Shown: positions 18,719 through 27,583, numbered from the stretch's first letter. The stretch is DNA of 64,000 nt from Necropsobacter rosorum (GCA_000751835.1 CCMQ01000006.1:248001-312000), one strand, 5' to 3'. Program-made: numbers and translations. The notes: generated by a model not told the origin, from the sequence alone.

Positions 18719-20149
18719 TTATTTCGCCAGTTCCTGAATTTTCTTAATCACATTGCTGGTGGAGCAACCGTTTTCAAAATTCAGCACTTTAACTTCACCG
18801 CCGTTCGCCCAAACTTCCTTGCTGCCGGCGATCTCATCCGGTTTATAATCCCCGCCTTTCACCAGCAAATCAGGCAGAATCTCACCGATTAAACGCTGCG
18901 GCGTATCTTCATCAAACGCCACCAGCCAGTCCACCGAAGACAGCCCCGCCAGCACCGCCATTCTGGCAGCCAGATCGTTAATCGGGCGATTTTCGCCTTT
19001 CAGGCGTTTAACGGACGCATCGCTGTTAACCGCCACAATCAACCGATCGCCCAGCTTACGGGCATTTTCCAGATAAGATACATGTCCGGGATGCAGAATA
19101 TCAAAGCAACCGTTGGTCATTACGATTTTTTCGCCGCGTTCTTGCGCCAATTTGACCGCACTTTTCAGCTCTTGTTCGCTCATAATCCCGAAACCGGAAC
19201 CGCTGCGGCCATGAATGGCATTTTCCAGCTCGACCGTAGAGACGGTGGAGGTTCCCAGTTTGCCCACCACAATACCGGCGGCCACGTTGGCCAGATAGCA
19301 GGCTTCTTCAAAAGGACGGCCGTCCGCCAAAGCAATCGCCAACACACTGATCACCGTATCGCCGGCACCGGTGACATCAAACACTTCTTTAGCCACGGTC
19401 GGCAAGTGGAACGGCGGTTTTTGCGGACGCAATAAAGTCATGCCTTTTTCCGAGCGAGTAACCAGCAACGCGCTTAAATCGATATCCCGAATCAGCTGTA
19501 AACCTTTCTCAACAATATCCTGTTCCGACGCACAAGGCCCGACCACCGCTTCAAATTCCGACATATTCGGCGTCAGCAAGGTCGCACAGCGATAACGTTC
19601 AAAATCCGTTCCTTTCGGATCAATCAATACCGGCACATCGGCCTGACGGGCAATGTTGATCATCTGCCGAACCTGATTTAACGTACCTTTTCCATAGTCC
19701 GATAAAATCAACGCGCCATAATTTTGCACCGCACTTTGCAGTTTTTGCAGCAATCCGTCGCTGGTGACATTATTGAAATCTTCTTCAAAATCCAGCCGCA
19801 GCAACTGCTGATGGCGAGATAAAATGCGCAGTTTGGTAATGGTCGGATGAGTCTCCAGCCGCACAAAATTACAACCGATTTTCTGTTTTTCCAGCAGCGC
19901 GGTCAGGGCGGAACCGGTTTCATCCTGTCCGACCAGCCCCAACAGTTCAACCGGCACGTTTAAAGAGGCGATATTCATCGCCACGTTCGCCGCCCCGCCG
20001 GCACGTTCTTCATGCTCCTGCACGCGCACCACCGGCACCGGCGCCTCGGGAGAAATGCGATTGGTGGCGCCGAACCAATAGCGATCCAACATCACATCAC
20101 CTAAAACTAATACCCTTGCATTGCGAAATTGTGCTGAATATTGACCCAT
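18719..20149 (-). CDS. hldE: Bifunctional heptose 7-phosphate kinase / heptose 1-phosphate adenylyltransferase
   Basis: Makes ADP-heptose for the LPS inner core. The N-terminal ribokinase-like domain (about 1-320) shows [24 protein letters not shown] and the ATP/catalytic DVTGAGDTV. The C-terminal nucleotidyltransferase domain begins [16 protein letters not shown] (HxGH). 476 aa from the ATG at 20149, matching E. coli HldE (477) and starting [19 protein letters not shown]. The frame extends upstream to 20221 but without family similarity. Two USS lie in the interdomain and kinase coding parts (19155, 19728). Confidence 0.95.
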   Translation of the reverse strand: MGQYSAQFRNARVLVLGDVMLDRYWFGATNRISPEAPVPVVRVQEHEERAGGAANVAMNIASLNVPVELLGLVGQDETGSALTALLEKQKIGCNFVRLETHPTITKLRILSRHQQLLRLDFEEDFNNVTSDGLLQKLQSAVQNYGALILSDYGKGTLNQVRQMINIARQADVPVLIDPKGTDFERYRCATLLTPNMSEFEAVVGPCASEQDIVEKGLQLIRDIDLSALLVTRSEKGMTLLRPQKPPFHLPTVAKEVFDVTGAGDTVISVLAIALADGRPFEEACYLANVAAGIVVGKLGTSTVSTVELENAIHGRSGSGFGIMSEQELKSAVKLAQERGEKIVMTNGCFDILHPGHVSYLENARKLGDRLIVAVNSDASVKRLKGENRPINDLAARMAVLAGLSSVDWLVAFDEDTPQRLIGEILPDLLVKGGDYKPDEIAGSKEVWANGGEVKVLNFENGCSTSNVIKKIQELAK

Positions 20150-20290
20150 TTTATTTTCTATTCCTTGTATCGATTGGAAAAATTTTGCTGATTTTACCAC
20201 AGGATAAATGCTATTTACCAAGAATTCCGCTAAACTAGACGCTCGGGTCTGTTAAACTGTGCGCTTTGAATTTAACGTTGTATTTTTATT

Positions 20291-21226
20291 ATGGCAAAAG
20301 CATCTCTTCCAACATTTCAGAAATCATTTTTAAAGCCTAAATACTGGGGATTTTGGCTGGGGCTGGCAATCTGGCGATTGATTTTATTACTGCCCTACCC
20401 GGTTCTGTTAAAAATCGGCAGCGGGTTGGGATTGCTGTTTTCCAGACTAAAAGTCGGCCGCCGCCGGGTCAACATCGCCCGACGCAATTTACAGCTTTGT
20501 TTCCCCGACTATCCGCCGCAAAAAATCGAAGAAATTTTACGGGCGAATCTGAAATCCACCGGCATGGCGATAATCGAAACCGGCATGGCATGGTTCTGGT
20601 CAGACAAACGGATCAAAAAATGGTCGACTATCAGCGGGGTGGAATACCTGCAACAACACCGGCAAGACGGCATTATTTTCGTCGGCGTCCATTTTCTCAC
20701 CCTTGAACTCGGCGCCCGCATCGTCGGCATTCACCAGCCGGGCATCGGCGTGTACCGCCCGAACGACAATCCGCTGATGGACTGGCTGCAAACCCGCGGC
20801 CGCTTGCGTTCCAACAAAGATATGCTGGATCGCAAAGATCTGCGCGGCATGATCCGAGCGCTTAAACGCGGGGAGATTATCTGGTATGCGCCCGATCACG
20901 ACTACGGCCCGAAGAACTCGGTTTTCGTGCCGTTTTTTGCGGTTAAACACGCCGCCACCACCACCGGCAGCTATTATTTGCTGAAAGCCTCTCCGCACAG
21001 CAAAGTGATACCTTTCGCCCCGCTACGCAACCGCGACGGCTCCGGCTATACCGTCACCATCTCCCCGCCGGTGGCCTTCAGCGATTTAAACAACGAAACC
21101 GACATCGCCGCACGCATGAATAACATCGTGGAACAAGAAATCCTGCGCGGCATCGAACAATACATGTGGCTCCACCGCCGCTTCAAAACCCGCCCCAACG
21201 AACAGGCGCCAAGCTTATATGATTAA
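20291..21226 (+). CDS. lpxL: Lipid A lauroyl acyltransferase (LpxL/HtrB)
   Basis: Late acyltransferase that adds a secondary acyl chain to Kdo2-lipid IVA at the inner membrane. 311 aa with an N-terminal membrane anchor (about 20-45) and the HX4E catalytic motif of this family at His134-Glu139 (GVHFLTLE). Further conserved blocks are YRPNDNPLMDW, RLRSNKDML and WYAPDHDYGP. The closest remembered relative is H. influenzae HtrB. It is transcribed away from hldE, from a 140-base shared intergenic region. Confidence 0.93.
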   Translation: MAKASLPTFQKSFLKPKYWGFWLGLAIWRLILLLPYPVLLKIGSGLGLLFSRLKVGRRRVNIARRNLQLCFPDYPPQKIEEILRANLKSTGMAIIETGMAWFWSDKRIKKWSTISGVEYLQQHRQDGIIFVGVHFLTLELGARIVGIHQPGIGVYRPNDNPLMDWLQTRGRLRSNKDMLDRKDLRGMIRALKRGEIIWYAPDHDYGPKNSVFVPFFAVKHAATTTGSYYLLKASPHSKVIPFAPLRNRDGSGYTVTISPPVAFSDLNNETDIAARMNNIVEQEILRGIEQYMWLHRRFKTRPNEQAPSLYD

Positions 21227-21292
21227 GGCCGAAAAGCATCGTAATGGTGCTTAGACAGGGAAAATTACATGACCTTGTGAATAAAATTCAAT

Positions 21293-21321
21293 AAAAGTGC
21301 GGTGAGATTTACCGCAGTTTT
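21293..21321. terminator. USS-containing terminator after lpxL
   Basis: AAAAGTGCGGT/ACCGCAGTTTT hairpin followed by TTTTGC on plus; the left arm is a USS (21295-21303). It also works on minus for the oxidoreductase operon, behind a second USS (21374-21382). The longer sequence 21293-21334 resembles the repeats at 25174 and 25890. Confidence 0.7.
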
Positions 21322-21392
21322 TGCTAATCTCAGCGCTTATCTTTCAGGTGATTAAAAAACTTGTTCAAAATCTACCGCACTTTTTGTTGCAA

Positions 21393-22235
21393 TTAACGAT
21401 AAATCTCACACAGCCATTTCACCATCGCAGGATCACGGTGGCTGAAAAACAGGCTTTGCCCTTGGTCTAGCGTGGCGATTTTTGCCAGTTGCTTATCGCT
21501 TAAGGTAAAATCAAAAATATCGGCGTTTTCCAGTACGCGGCTTGACGTAACGGATTTCGGAATCACCGCAATGCCGCGCTGATTAAGCCAGCGCAAAATC
21601 ACTTGGGCGACGGATTTGCCGTGCACTTGGGCGATGTCGGTTAAAATCGGATTGTGGAAAATATCGTTTTTACCTTCGGCGAAACTTGCCCAAGATTGTT
21701 GCACAATGCCGTGTGCTTGGTGGAATGCCAGCTCTTCTTCACGTTGATAAAACGGGTGCGTTTCAATCTGATTGACCGCAGGCACAATTTCAAAATGCGC
21801 CATTAAATCGGCCAGGCGGTCGGGGTAAAAATTGCTGACGCCAATGGCGCGGATTTTGCCGGCGTTGTACAGTTCTTCCATCGCCCGCCACTGCCCATAT
21901 ACATCGCCGTAAGGTTGATGAATTAAGTATAAATCAAGGTAATCCAAGCCTAATTTGGCAAGGGATTGGGCAAAATCCTGTTTGGTTTGTTCGTAGCCTT
22001 GTCCACGTATCCATTGTTTGGTGGTGATAAAAATGTCTTCGCGCGCAATGCCACTTTCTTTAATCGCTTGACCCACTTGTTCTTCATTAAAGTAGCCTTG
22101 GGCGGTGTCAATCAAGCGGTAACCCGAATGCAGGGCATTTAATACCGCTTGTTTGGTTGCTTCGGCCGGGATTTGATACACGCCGAAGCCGACCATCGGC
22201 ATTTCTACGCCGTTGTTTAATTGGATTGTTTTCAT
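21393..22235 (-). CDS. Aldo/keto reductase (2,5-diketogluconate reductase type)
   Basis: NADPH-dependent carbonyl reductase, TIM-barrel AKR family, 280 aa from the ATG at 22235 with a GGAAAAAAGA leader. The catalytic tetrad is present: Asp43 and Tyr48 (LIDTAQGYFNEE), Lys73 (TTKQW) and His106 (LIHQPYG). GKIRAIGVSNF and the C-terminal PKSVTSSRVLEN cofactor-binding stretch are typical. It is the last gene of a four-gene minus-strand operon divergent from a LysR regulator. Physiological substrate unknown. Confidence 0.88.
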   Translation of the reverse strand: MKTIQLNNGVEMPMVGFGVYQIPAEATKQAVLNALHSGYRLIDTAQGYFNEEQVGQAIKESGIAREDIFITTKQWIRGQGYEQTKQDFAQSLAKLGLDYLDLYLIHQPYGDVYGQWRAMEELYNAGKIRAIGVSNFYPDRLADLMAHFEIVPAVNQIETHPFYQREEELAFHQAHGIVQQSWASFAEGKNDIFHNPILTDIAQVHGKSVAQVILRWLNQRGIAVIPKSVTSSRVLENADIFDFTLSDKQLAKIATLDQGQSLFFSHRDPAMVKWLCEIYR

Positions 22236-22245
22236 TCTTTTTTCC

Positions 22246-22707
22246 TTATGCGTTTTGCGATTTGATCTCACGACTTTCGCTAATCATAAAATTGGCAATG
22301 CGTTTGGCAATCAACCATTTGCCGTCTTGTTTAACGTAACTGTCTTGATAACGCACGCTGTGGTCGTGCAAAATCTGTTTGCCGTCTTGTTCGCCAACCA
22401 ATTTCACCGCACAATAATTGATGGCTTCGGCGGTGGTTTCGCTAGTAAAAGTTACTGTATGCTGACCATTTAAATGATAAACGCTGTGAAATTGTGCTAA
22501 ATAACTGCTGAATACGTGTTCAATTTCTGCTTTACCTTTGGCTTCAGCAAATAATTGACCACCGATATAAGTGTTTACTTGCGCGTTTTCAGTAAATAAT
22601 GCCATTTGTTCGGCAACGCGTTTTTCATCGGCTAAATTGGAAAAGGTATCCACCAAATCTTTTAAGGCTTGACGTTCAATCAGTTGAGTTAAAAAGTTAT
22701 TTTGCAT
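22246..22707 (-). CDS. SnoaL/NTF2-like protein
   Basis: A 153-residue cytoplasmic protein of the NTF2-like alpha+beta cone fold: an N-terminal helix pair with DTFSNLADEKRVAEQMALFT, then VYHLNGQHTVTF and a C-terminal KQDGKWLIAKRIANF strand. Members are small hydrolases, isomerases or ligand binders; the activity cannot be stated. AAAGGAA precedes the ATG. It ends ten bases before the aldo/keto reductase start. Confidence 0.75.
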   Translation of the reverse strand: MQNNFLTQLIERQALKDLVDTFSNLADEKRVAEQMALFTENAQVNTYIGGQLFAEAKGKAEIEHVFSSYLAQFHSVYHLNGQHTVTFTSETTAEAINYCAVKLVGEQDGKQILHDHSVRYQDSYVKQDGKWLIAKRIANFMISESREIKSQNA

Positions 22708-22719
22708 TTTTGTGTTCCT

Positions 22720-23553
22720 TTATTGTTTTAACGCACCGTATTTATAGGCTGCCGTTACGCCGCCATCCATTAAAATATCGCTACCGCTGATATAACTTGC
22801 GTTGAATAGAAATTCTGCCAATGCGCCGATTTCATCCGGTGTGCCGCCACGTTTAGCCGGAGATTTGGCAAGCATATTACGGTAGAACGCGCCTCGTTCT
22901 GCGCTGGTTAATTCATCATAAGCCAATGGCGTATAAACAATTCCTGCACTAATACAGTTAATGCGCGCACCACGTTCGCCCCATTTCACCGCTTCGGCAA
23001 TCACGCGCAAGGTATTGCCGCGTTTGGCGATTTGATAGGCTTTTAGGCTGTCGTCAATGGTTTGCACAAAATCTAGTTGCAACAACTCTTCAGCTGGCAA
23101 TGTAGCCAAGGCATCGGCTTGTGCTTGACTCAATTCGTCCACCGCTAAACGATGACTGGATTGCGAGCCAATAACAACCGCCGAACCACCTTCGGCAATC
23201 ACTTGGCCGAATTCTTCGAAAACGACCGCCGCACCGTACAAATCCACTTTCAAAATAGCTTGTGCCGAGGCTTGTGAGGGGGATAATCCTGCGGTTAATA
23301 CCACACCTTTCACCGCACCGAATTGAGCCGCCTGTTTGGCTAACATCGCCACCGAATGATGCTCACTCACATCCACGCTTGCCGTACTGACAGTAAAACC
23401 GCTTTGACGCAAAATTTGAGCGGCGGTTTCAGCGTTTTCTGATTTGATATCCGCCAATAAAATTGATTTGCCCACACCGATACGGCGCACAATCGCCTGT
23501 GCAATCGCCCCACTGCCAATGGCAACGATAATTTCTTGATTGAGGTTTTTCAT
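22720..23553 (-). CDS. Short-chain dehydrogenase/reductase
   Basis: A 277-residue SDR with a Rossmann start (IGSGAIAQAIVRRIG), an NAG-like VLTAGL, active-site Ser region (VIGSQSS) and a YxxxK motif (YQIAKRG, about residue 176), followed by INCISAGIVYTPL and a C-terminal SGSDILMDGG. The nucleotide loop GSGAIAQA differs from the classical TGxxxGxG. An insertion between Ser and Tyr lengthens the active-site loop. It lies in the redox operon, 13 bases from both neighbours. Confidence 0.85.
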   Translation of the reverse strand: MKNLNQEIIVAIGSGAIAQAIVRRIGVGKSILLADIKSENAETAAQILRQSGFTVSTASVDVSEHHSVAMLAKQAAQFGAVKGVVLTAGLSPSQASAQAILKVDLYGAAVVFEEFGQVIAEGGSAVVIGSQSSHRLAVDELSQAQADALATLPAEELLQLDFVQTIDDSLKAYQIAKRGNTLRVIAEAVKWGERGARINCISAGIVYTPLAYDELTSAERGAFYRNMLAKSPAKRGGTPDEIGALAEFLFNASYISGSDILMDGGVTAAYKYGALKQ

Positions 23554-23565
23554 TTTTGCTCCTAT

Positions 23566-24147
23566 TTAAACGCTTGCAATGCCAATACTTTGGTGAATGC
23601 CTAATTGTTCGTTTTGCACCAATTTGAGAATAAAATCGGCAATGCTTTTGCGTGAAACGCTGTGTCCTTTAAAAGTTTCGCCTTTGTAAGTTAAGGCGTA
23701 ATCCACTTCCGAGCCGTTGGTAAACCACGCAGGACGCAACACGGTAAAATCTAAATCCGATTGCTCAATCACTGCGGCTGACTCACGGTACGGCACTAAA
23801 ATCGCGCCGTGATTTTCGCCCGTTTCGCCGTAAATTCCCATTGAACTGATAAAAATCAAACGCTTAACGTTGTTTTCTTGCATTGCTTGTACGATATTGT
23901 GCGCCATGGTTTTCAGACTGCCTGAAAGCCCGGCGTAAACCACATTTTGCCCGCGCATCACCGCCGTTAATTGGGCGATATTTAACACATCGCCTTCGAC
24001 AATCTGCACCCGTTCGCCGGCAAATTGGCGTACCGAATCGGCATGACGAACAAACAGGGTTAAATGATGTTCGGGGTGATGCAATAACACCGGAATAACC
24101 TGTTTGGCAAGGCTGCCGCTCGCGCCTAACATTAAGATATTTTTCAT
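23566..24147 (-). CDS. NAD(P)-binding atypical SDR (NmrA/YwnB-like)
   Basis: A 193-residue protein with an N-terminal GASGSLAKQVIPVL dinucleotide loop, LTLFVRHAD and the VVYAGLSGS, FISSMGIYGE and FTVLRPAWFTN blocks of NAD(P)H-binding atypical SDRs. It probably binds NADP(H) and reduces or senses a small substrate. First gene of the operon divergent from the LysR gene. Confidence 0.8.
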   Translation of the reverse strand: MKNILMLGASGSLAKQVIPVLLHHPEHHLTLFVRHADSVRQFAGERVQIVEGDVLNIAQLTAVMRGQNVVYAGLSGSLKTMAHNIVQAMQENNVKRLIFISSMGIYGETGENHGAILVPYRESAAVIEQSDLDFTVLRPAWFTNGSEVDYALTYKGETFKGHSVSRKSIADFILKLVQNEQLGIHQSIGIASV

Positions 24148-24192
24148 GTTGCTTTCCTGTTGTTGGTTGATACGGCCTATTATAGGGAAACG

Positions 24193-24246
24193 AAATTCAT
24201 TTGATTAGTAGGTTAATTTTGATTAAAGTCATGAGATAAATTCATT
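24193..24246. promoter_or_regulatory. Candidate LysR-type operator in a divergent promoter
   Basis: Between the redox operon and the LysR gene, TTTGATTA occurs twice (24200-24207 and 24218-24225, 18 bases apart) inside two copies of AAATTCATT (24194-24202 and 24238-24246). Repeated motifs in a LysR divergent gap are the expected place for the regulator to bind; the assignment is inferred. Confidence 0.35.
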
Positions 24247-24281
24247 AAACAGGCAAATTTATCATCGCAACGGATCACAAA

Positions 24282-25175
24282 ATGAAAGAAAACCTCAATG
24301 ATTTGCGCGCCTTTATTTTGGTGGCGAAAACGGGCAGTTTTACCAAAGCGGCGGCGCAAATGGGCGTGTCGCAATCGGCGTTGAGCCACAGTATTCGCGG
24401 CATTGAAGAGCGGCTGCAAATCAAGCTGTTTCACCGTACCACGCGCAGCATTTCCACTACCGAAGCCGGCGAGCAACTTTATCGGCGTTTATCCCCGCTG
24501 TTTGACGATATTGATAAAGAAATCAATGAGTTAAGCGCGTTTCGCAATGCAGTCAGCGGTAGTTTGCGGATTAACGGCAACGAACACGTTTTCCGTTATG
24601 TATTGAATGAAAAACTGACGCAATTTATGCAGTCTTATCCCGAAGTGCATTTGGATTTGGTGGCGGAAGATCGTTTTATTGATATTGTGTCGGAGCGCTT
24701 TGATGCGGGTATTCGGCTCGGGCATAACGTTGCCAAAGATATGATTGCGCTGCGCATTTCAGACGATTTGCAAATGTGTACCGCCGCCGGCCCCGATTAT
24801 TTAGCCAAACACGGTACGCCCAAAACGCCTTACGATTTAACCGAACATCAATGTTTGCTGCACCGTTTGCCCACCCGCGGCGGCAATATGGTGTGGGAGT
24901 TTCGGGATCCCAAAAACGTAAAACATATCGTCAAAATCCAACCGCAGGGGCGTTTTACAACCAATCAGGGGTTTCTGCATAAACATTATGCCGTAAACGG
25001 TTTGGGCATTTTGTGGACTCCGCAGGATATGATTGAGCAGGAAATCGCCGACGGCAAACTGATCCCGATTTTGACCGATTGGAAGATGAGCTACGAAGGT
25101 TATCATCTTTATTACCCTAACCGCCGCCAGAATTCGCCGTTGTTTCGGGCATTAGTGGAAGCGTTGAGAGCGTAA
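24282..25175 (+). CDS. LysR-family transcriptional regulator
   Basis: A 297-residue LysR regulator: N-terminal winged helix (LNDLRAFILVAKTGSFTKAA followed by SQSALSHSIRGIEERL) and a type 2 periplasmic-binding effector domain (about 90-297). It resembles the large subgroup that controls neighbouring oxidoreductases, and here it is divergent from four redox-type genes. Effector unknown. Confidence 0.9.
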   Translation: MKENLNDLRAFILVAKTGSFTKAAAQMGVSQSALSHSIRGIEERLQIKLFHRTTRSISTTEAGEQLYRRLSPLFDDIDKEINELSAFRNAVSGSLRINGNEHVFRYVLNEKLTQFMQSYPEVHLDLVAEDRFIDIVSERFDAGIRLGHNVAKDMIALRISDDLQMCTAAGPDYLAKHGTPKTPYDLTEHQCLLHRLPTRGGNMVWEFRDPKNVKHIVKIQPQGRFTTNQGFLHKHYAVNGLGILWTPQDMIEQEIADGKLIPILTDWKMSYEGYHLYYPNRRQNSPLFRALVEALRA

Positions 25176-25217
25176 AAGTGCGGTGGAATTTGCCATAGTT
25201 TTTGCCCATTCCGCCGC
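25174..25217. repeat. USS-linked hairpin repeat, copy 1
   Basis: A 44-base element starting with AAGTGCGGT, then GGAATTTGCCATAG and ending ATTCCGCCGC, lies at the 3' end of the LysR gene. Its ends pair (GCGGTGGAAT with ATTCCGCCGC). A near-identical copy lies at 25890-25934. Confidence 0.75.
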
Positions 25218-25317
25218 AACAACATCAGCTCACCTTAAATAAATGTATTGCCAAGGCGCAACATCGCCCACCGCAATCGGCGCTACATGACGCTTGCCGG
25301 ATAAAACGGAATGGTTC

Positions 25318-25401
25318 ATGAGTAAACAATTCGCTATGACGAAGTTGGAAAAGTTGCTAACTGATGCTGAAATGGTGTTAAATAGGCTTGCTATCCCATG
25401 A
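25318..25401 (+). CDS. Possible 27-residue peptide upstream of the GNAT gene
   Basis: A short frame beginning MSKQFAMTKLEKLL with a weak GGA upstream. Its stop overlaps the first possible ATG of the acetyltransferase (25398) in an ATGA arrangement, suggesting translational coupling. It could be a leader peptide, a degraded gene or chance; no family recognised. Confidence 0.25.
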   Translation: MSKQFAMTKLEKLLTDAEMVLNRLAIP

Positions 25402-25421
25402 CATACTATTCCGGAGCCCCC

Positions 25422-25889
25422 ATGATTAGACCTGCAAAAGCCGATGATATCGCCCGTATCGCCGAGCTGTTATATCAAGTTCACGCCGTTCACGTTGACG
25501 CGCGCCCCGATATTTTTCAGGCGGGCAAACGCAAATACGGCGACGAAGAAATTTTAGCCTTGCTGGCAGACGACCAAAAACCGATTTTTGTTTATGAAGA
25601 CGAAAACGGCACGCTGCAAGGTTATGCGTTCTGTATTTACCAGATTACGCAAGGCGTTCCGGCGCTATTTGATCGTAAAGTGCTGTACATTGACGATCTC
25701 TGCGTGGATGCGTCACAACGCGGCAAGAAAATCGGCGAGCAGCTGTACCGGTATGCGGTGGAATTTGCCAAAGCCAACGCATGTGACAGCGTGACGCTCC
25801 ACGTTTGGAACGACAACCAAGGCGCATTCCGTTTCTACCAACGCTTAGGACTTGAGCCGTTAAAAACCTTGATGGAACAGAAGCTGTAA
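25422..25889 (+). CDS. GNAT-family N-acetyltransferase
   Basis: Acetyl-CoA-dependent acetyltransferase of about 155 aa. The start at 25422 has GGAG upstream; the ATG at 25398 (163 aa) is possible if coupled to the preceding small frame. Fold landmarks: MIRPAKADDIARIAELL (helix 1), YIDDLCVDASQRGKKIGEQLY (motif A, acetyl-CoA loop), and LHVWNDNQGAFRFYQRLGLEP (motif B). Substrate unknown; could be protein N-terminal or small amine. It is bracketed by two copies of the USS-hairpin repeat. Confidence 0.88.
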   Translation: MIRPAKADDIARIAELLYQVHAVHVDARPDIFQAGKRKYGDEEILALLADDQKPIFVYEDENGTLQGYAFCIYQITQGVPALFDRKVLYIDDLCVDASQRGKKIGEQLYRYAVEFAKANACDSVTLHVWNDNQGAFRFYQRLGLEPLKTLMEQKL

Positions 25890-25934
25890 AAAAGTGCGGT
25901 GGAATTTGCCACAGTTTTCGCCCATTCCGCCGCT
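25890..25934. repeat. USS-linked hairpin repeat, copy 2
   Basis: Second copy of the element at 25174, placed between the convergent GNAT and torD genes. The stem GCGGTGGAAT/ATTCCGCCGC is kept while the loop differs at three positions. It probably serves as a shared transcription terminator. Confidence 0.75.
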
Positions 25935-25940
25935 TAGTAT

Positions 25941-26510
25941 TTATTCCGTGCCGCTTTCTTCCAGCTCGTCCGCCATGGCGGATAATATATCGGTGGAAAG
26001 GCGGGCCAGTGAACGATAAAAAGGCAAGGCGGCTTTGGCCTCCACCAGCGGCAGGAATTTGGTGGCGCACGGCAGCAGAAAATGTTCGAACAAGGCTTTT
26101 TGTGCGCTGAGGGAATCCAGATTATCTTCGATCCAAGAGGCGGTGAGAAAAACGAAGGAAAAACGATCTGCACTTTCCGCCGCCGGCATTCCGCGCTGTG
26201 CCCGGAAGTCAACAAATTCGGCGACATCCAGCCCGTAGGCGGAGAGAGTCGGGCTGACCTGCGGATGTTCACCGCCGAACAAACGCTGATATTCTTTTTC
26301 CAACGCCAATAAATCCAGCGGCATTTGCAGGCTGTCCAGCGCTTGTCGGCTTTGCGCATCGGTTTCCAACGCCCAGACCCGGCTTAAGCCTTTTTGTCGC
26401 AGCCAGATAAAAACTTCCGCCAGTACGGGATCCTGCGGGGCGCGGGCAAATAAATTACCGAACAGACGGCTGATTAACGAAAAATGATTTAACTGATGTT
26501 CAACGTGCAT
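25941..26510 (-). CDS. torD: TorD/DmsD-family molybdoenzyme maturation chaperone
   Basis: Cytoplasmic all-helical chaperone that binds the Tat signal of a molybdoreductase and holds it until the cofactor is inserted. 189 aa from the ATG at 26510 (AAAGGCGAG upstream). The family's LEKEYQRLFGGEHPQVSPTLSAYG block (ExxRLF..p.) and helical C-terminus are clear. The natural client is TorZ, but its gene lies about 24 kb away; here torD is the last gene of a qmcA-nfeD-reductase operon. TorD is preferred over DmsD by the presence of torYZ in the window. Confidence 0.82.
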   Translation of the reverse strand: MHVEHQLNHFSLISRLFGNLFARAPQDPVLAEVFIWLRQKGLSRVWALETDAQSRQALDSLQMPLDLLALEKEYQRLFGGEHPQVSPTLSAYGLDVAEFVDFRAQRGMPAAESADRFSFVFLTASWIEDNLDSLSAQKALFEHFLLPCATKFLPLVEAKAALPFYRSLARLSTDILSAMADELEESGTE

Positions 26511-27132
26511 GCTCGCCTTTCCCTTGTGTTGCGTGGCTTGCAAGTGCGGTCAGATTTTGTCGCGTTATTTGTGCGGCGTCCTCAAGCAGCAATTGGCGCG
26601 CGTGCCGATCGATAATATGAATATCGCCGAACAGCTTATGCTGAATATCGGTAATGCCGCAATAATTAAACAATCCGTTAACCAGACAATCGCATAAGGA
26701 TTGCGCAAAACCCAGTTTTTGATATTTTTCCACATTATTGCCGATGGTTATAAAATGCTGCATTTTTTTCCCTTGCAGCAGACCGACTGAGGTGCCGTTT
26801 TCCGTTTTATAGGCGAAACCGTGGCTTAACACTCTGTCCAGATACCCTTTCAAAATGGCCGGGAAACCCATCCACCATAAAGGATAAACCAGCGTAATCA
26901 GATCGGCGGCGCTAATCAGCTGTTGTTCGGCGCGGATTTCCGCCGGTGTGATCCCCCGGTTGGCGGCCTGCAATTCTGTCCAGCTTAAAACGGGATTAAA
27001 CGCCAACCGATAGAGATCGCGCGTGACGGTGTCAATCCCCGCCTCGCGACTGGCGTTCACTACCGTGTCGAAAATCGCTTTATTAAAACTTTGCTCACCG
27101 TTCGGGTGAGCCAAAATAACCAAATGATTCAT
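26500..27132 (-). CDS. Flavodoxin-fold NAD(P)H:quinone oxidoreductase
   Basis: A 210-residue FMN/FAD-dependent two-electron quinone or drug reductase of the NQO/KefF/MdaB group: N-terminal LVILAHPNGEQSFN (phosphate loop), LITLVYPLWWMGFPAILKGY (flavin contact) and LQGKKMQHFITIGN. It starts one base after the nfeD stop and overlaps torD by 11 bases, so it is translationally linked to both. The longer frame to 27300 overlaps nfeD and has no family similarity. Confidence 0.87.
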   Translation of the reverse strand: MNHLVILAHPNGEQSFNKAIFDTVVNASREAGIDTVTRDLYRLAFNPVLSWTELQAANRGITPAEIRAEQQLISAADLITLVYPLWWMGFPAILKGYLDRVLSHGFAYKTENGTSVGLLQGKKMQHFITIGNNVEKYQKLGFAQSLCDCLVNGLFNYCGITDIQHKLFGDIHIIDRHARQLLLEDAAQITRQNLTALASHATQGKGEHAR

Positions 27133-27133
27133 T

Positions 27134-27583
27134 TTATTTTTCCACTTTGCGTACAAATAAGGTGATGCCTTCCACCCGCTGAACTTCCACGATGTCGCCG
27201 CGCTGCAAGCCGCGTCCCTGAATGCGCCAGGTGGTATCGCCGAACGCACCGCGTCCGATACCGTTTTCGCCGATGTCACGCACCGCGCCGCGCATGCCAA
27301 GCATGGCGTGATCGCGCTGATTTAAAGAGGTTTTCGCCTGATCGGCACGGTCTTTGCCGTGCTGATATTTCCACCAGAGTAAACTGAGCATGATCGCCAG
27401 TACCGCATAACAAATAACGGCCACCGTCAGGGATAACGGTATCAGCGCCACAACGCCCGCCAATACCAGCGCCGCTAATCCCCACCACAGCAGAAACACG
27501 CCCGGCAGCAGCAGTTCCGCAATCAGCAAACCGAAACCCAGCACCAGCCAGTGCCATACCGTCCAACTCATCAACCATTGCAT
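27134..27583 (-). CDS. NfeD-family membrane protein (YbbJ/QmcB-like)
   Basis: A 149-residue protein with two or three N-terminal membrane helices (about 8-60) and a C-terminal OB-fold soluble domain (GMRGAVRDIGENGIGRGAFGDTTW). NfeD proteins partner with SPFH proteins in membrane microdomain maintenance, and the SPFH gene qmcA lies just upstream. E. coli has the same pair (qmcA-ybbJ). Confidence 0.87.
   Translation of the reverse strand: MQWLMSWTVWHWLVLGFGLLIAELLLPGVFLLWWGLAALVLAGVVALIPLSLTVAVICYAVLAIMLSLLWWKYQHGKDRADQAKTSLNQRDHAMLGMRGAVRDIGENGIGRGAFGDTTWRIQGRGLQRGDIVEVQRVEGITLFVRKVEK

Noticed and set aside
25174-25934. Insertion sequence or transposon around the GNAT gene
   Set aside because: The flanking repeats are direct USS-hairpins at gene ends; there is no transposase or target duplication.
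26500-27300. 266-residue version of the quinone reductase
   Set aside because: The first 56 codons overlap nfeD and show no family similarity; the flavodoxin fold begins at the ATG at 27132.
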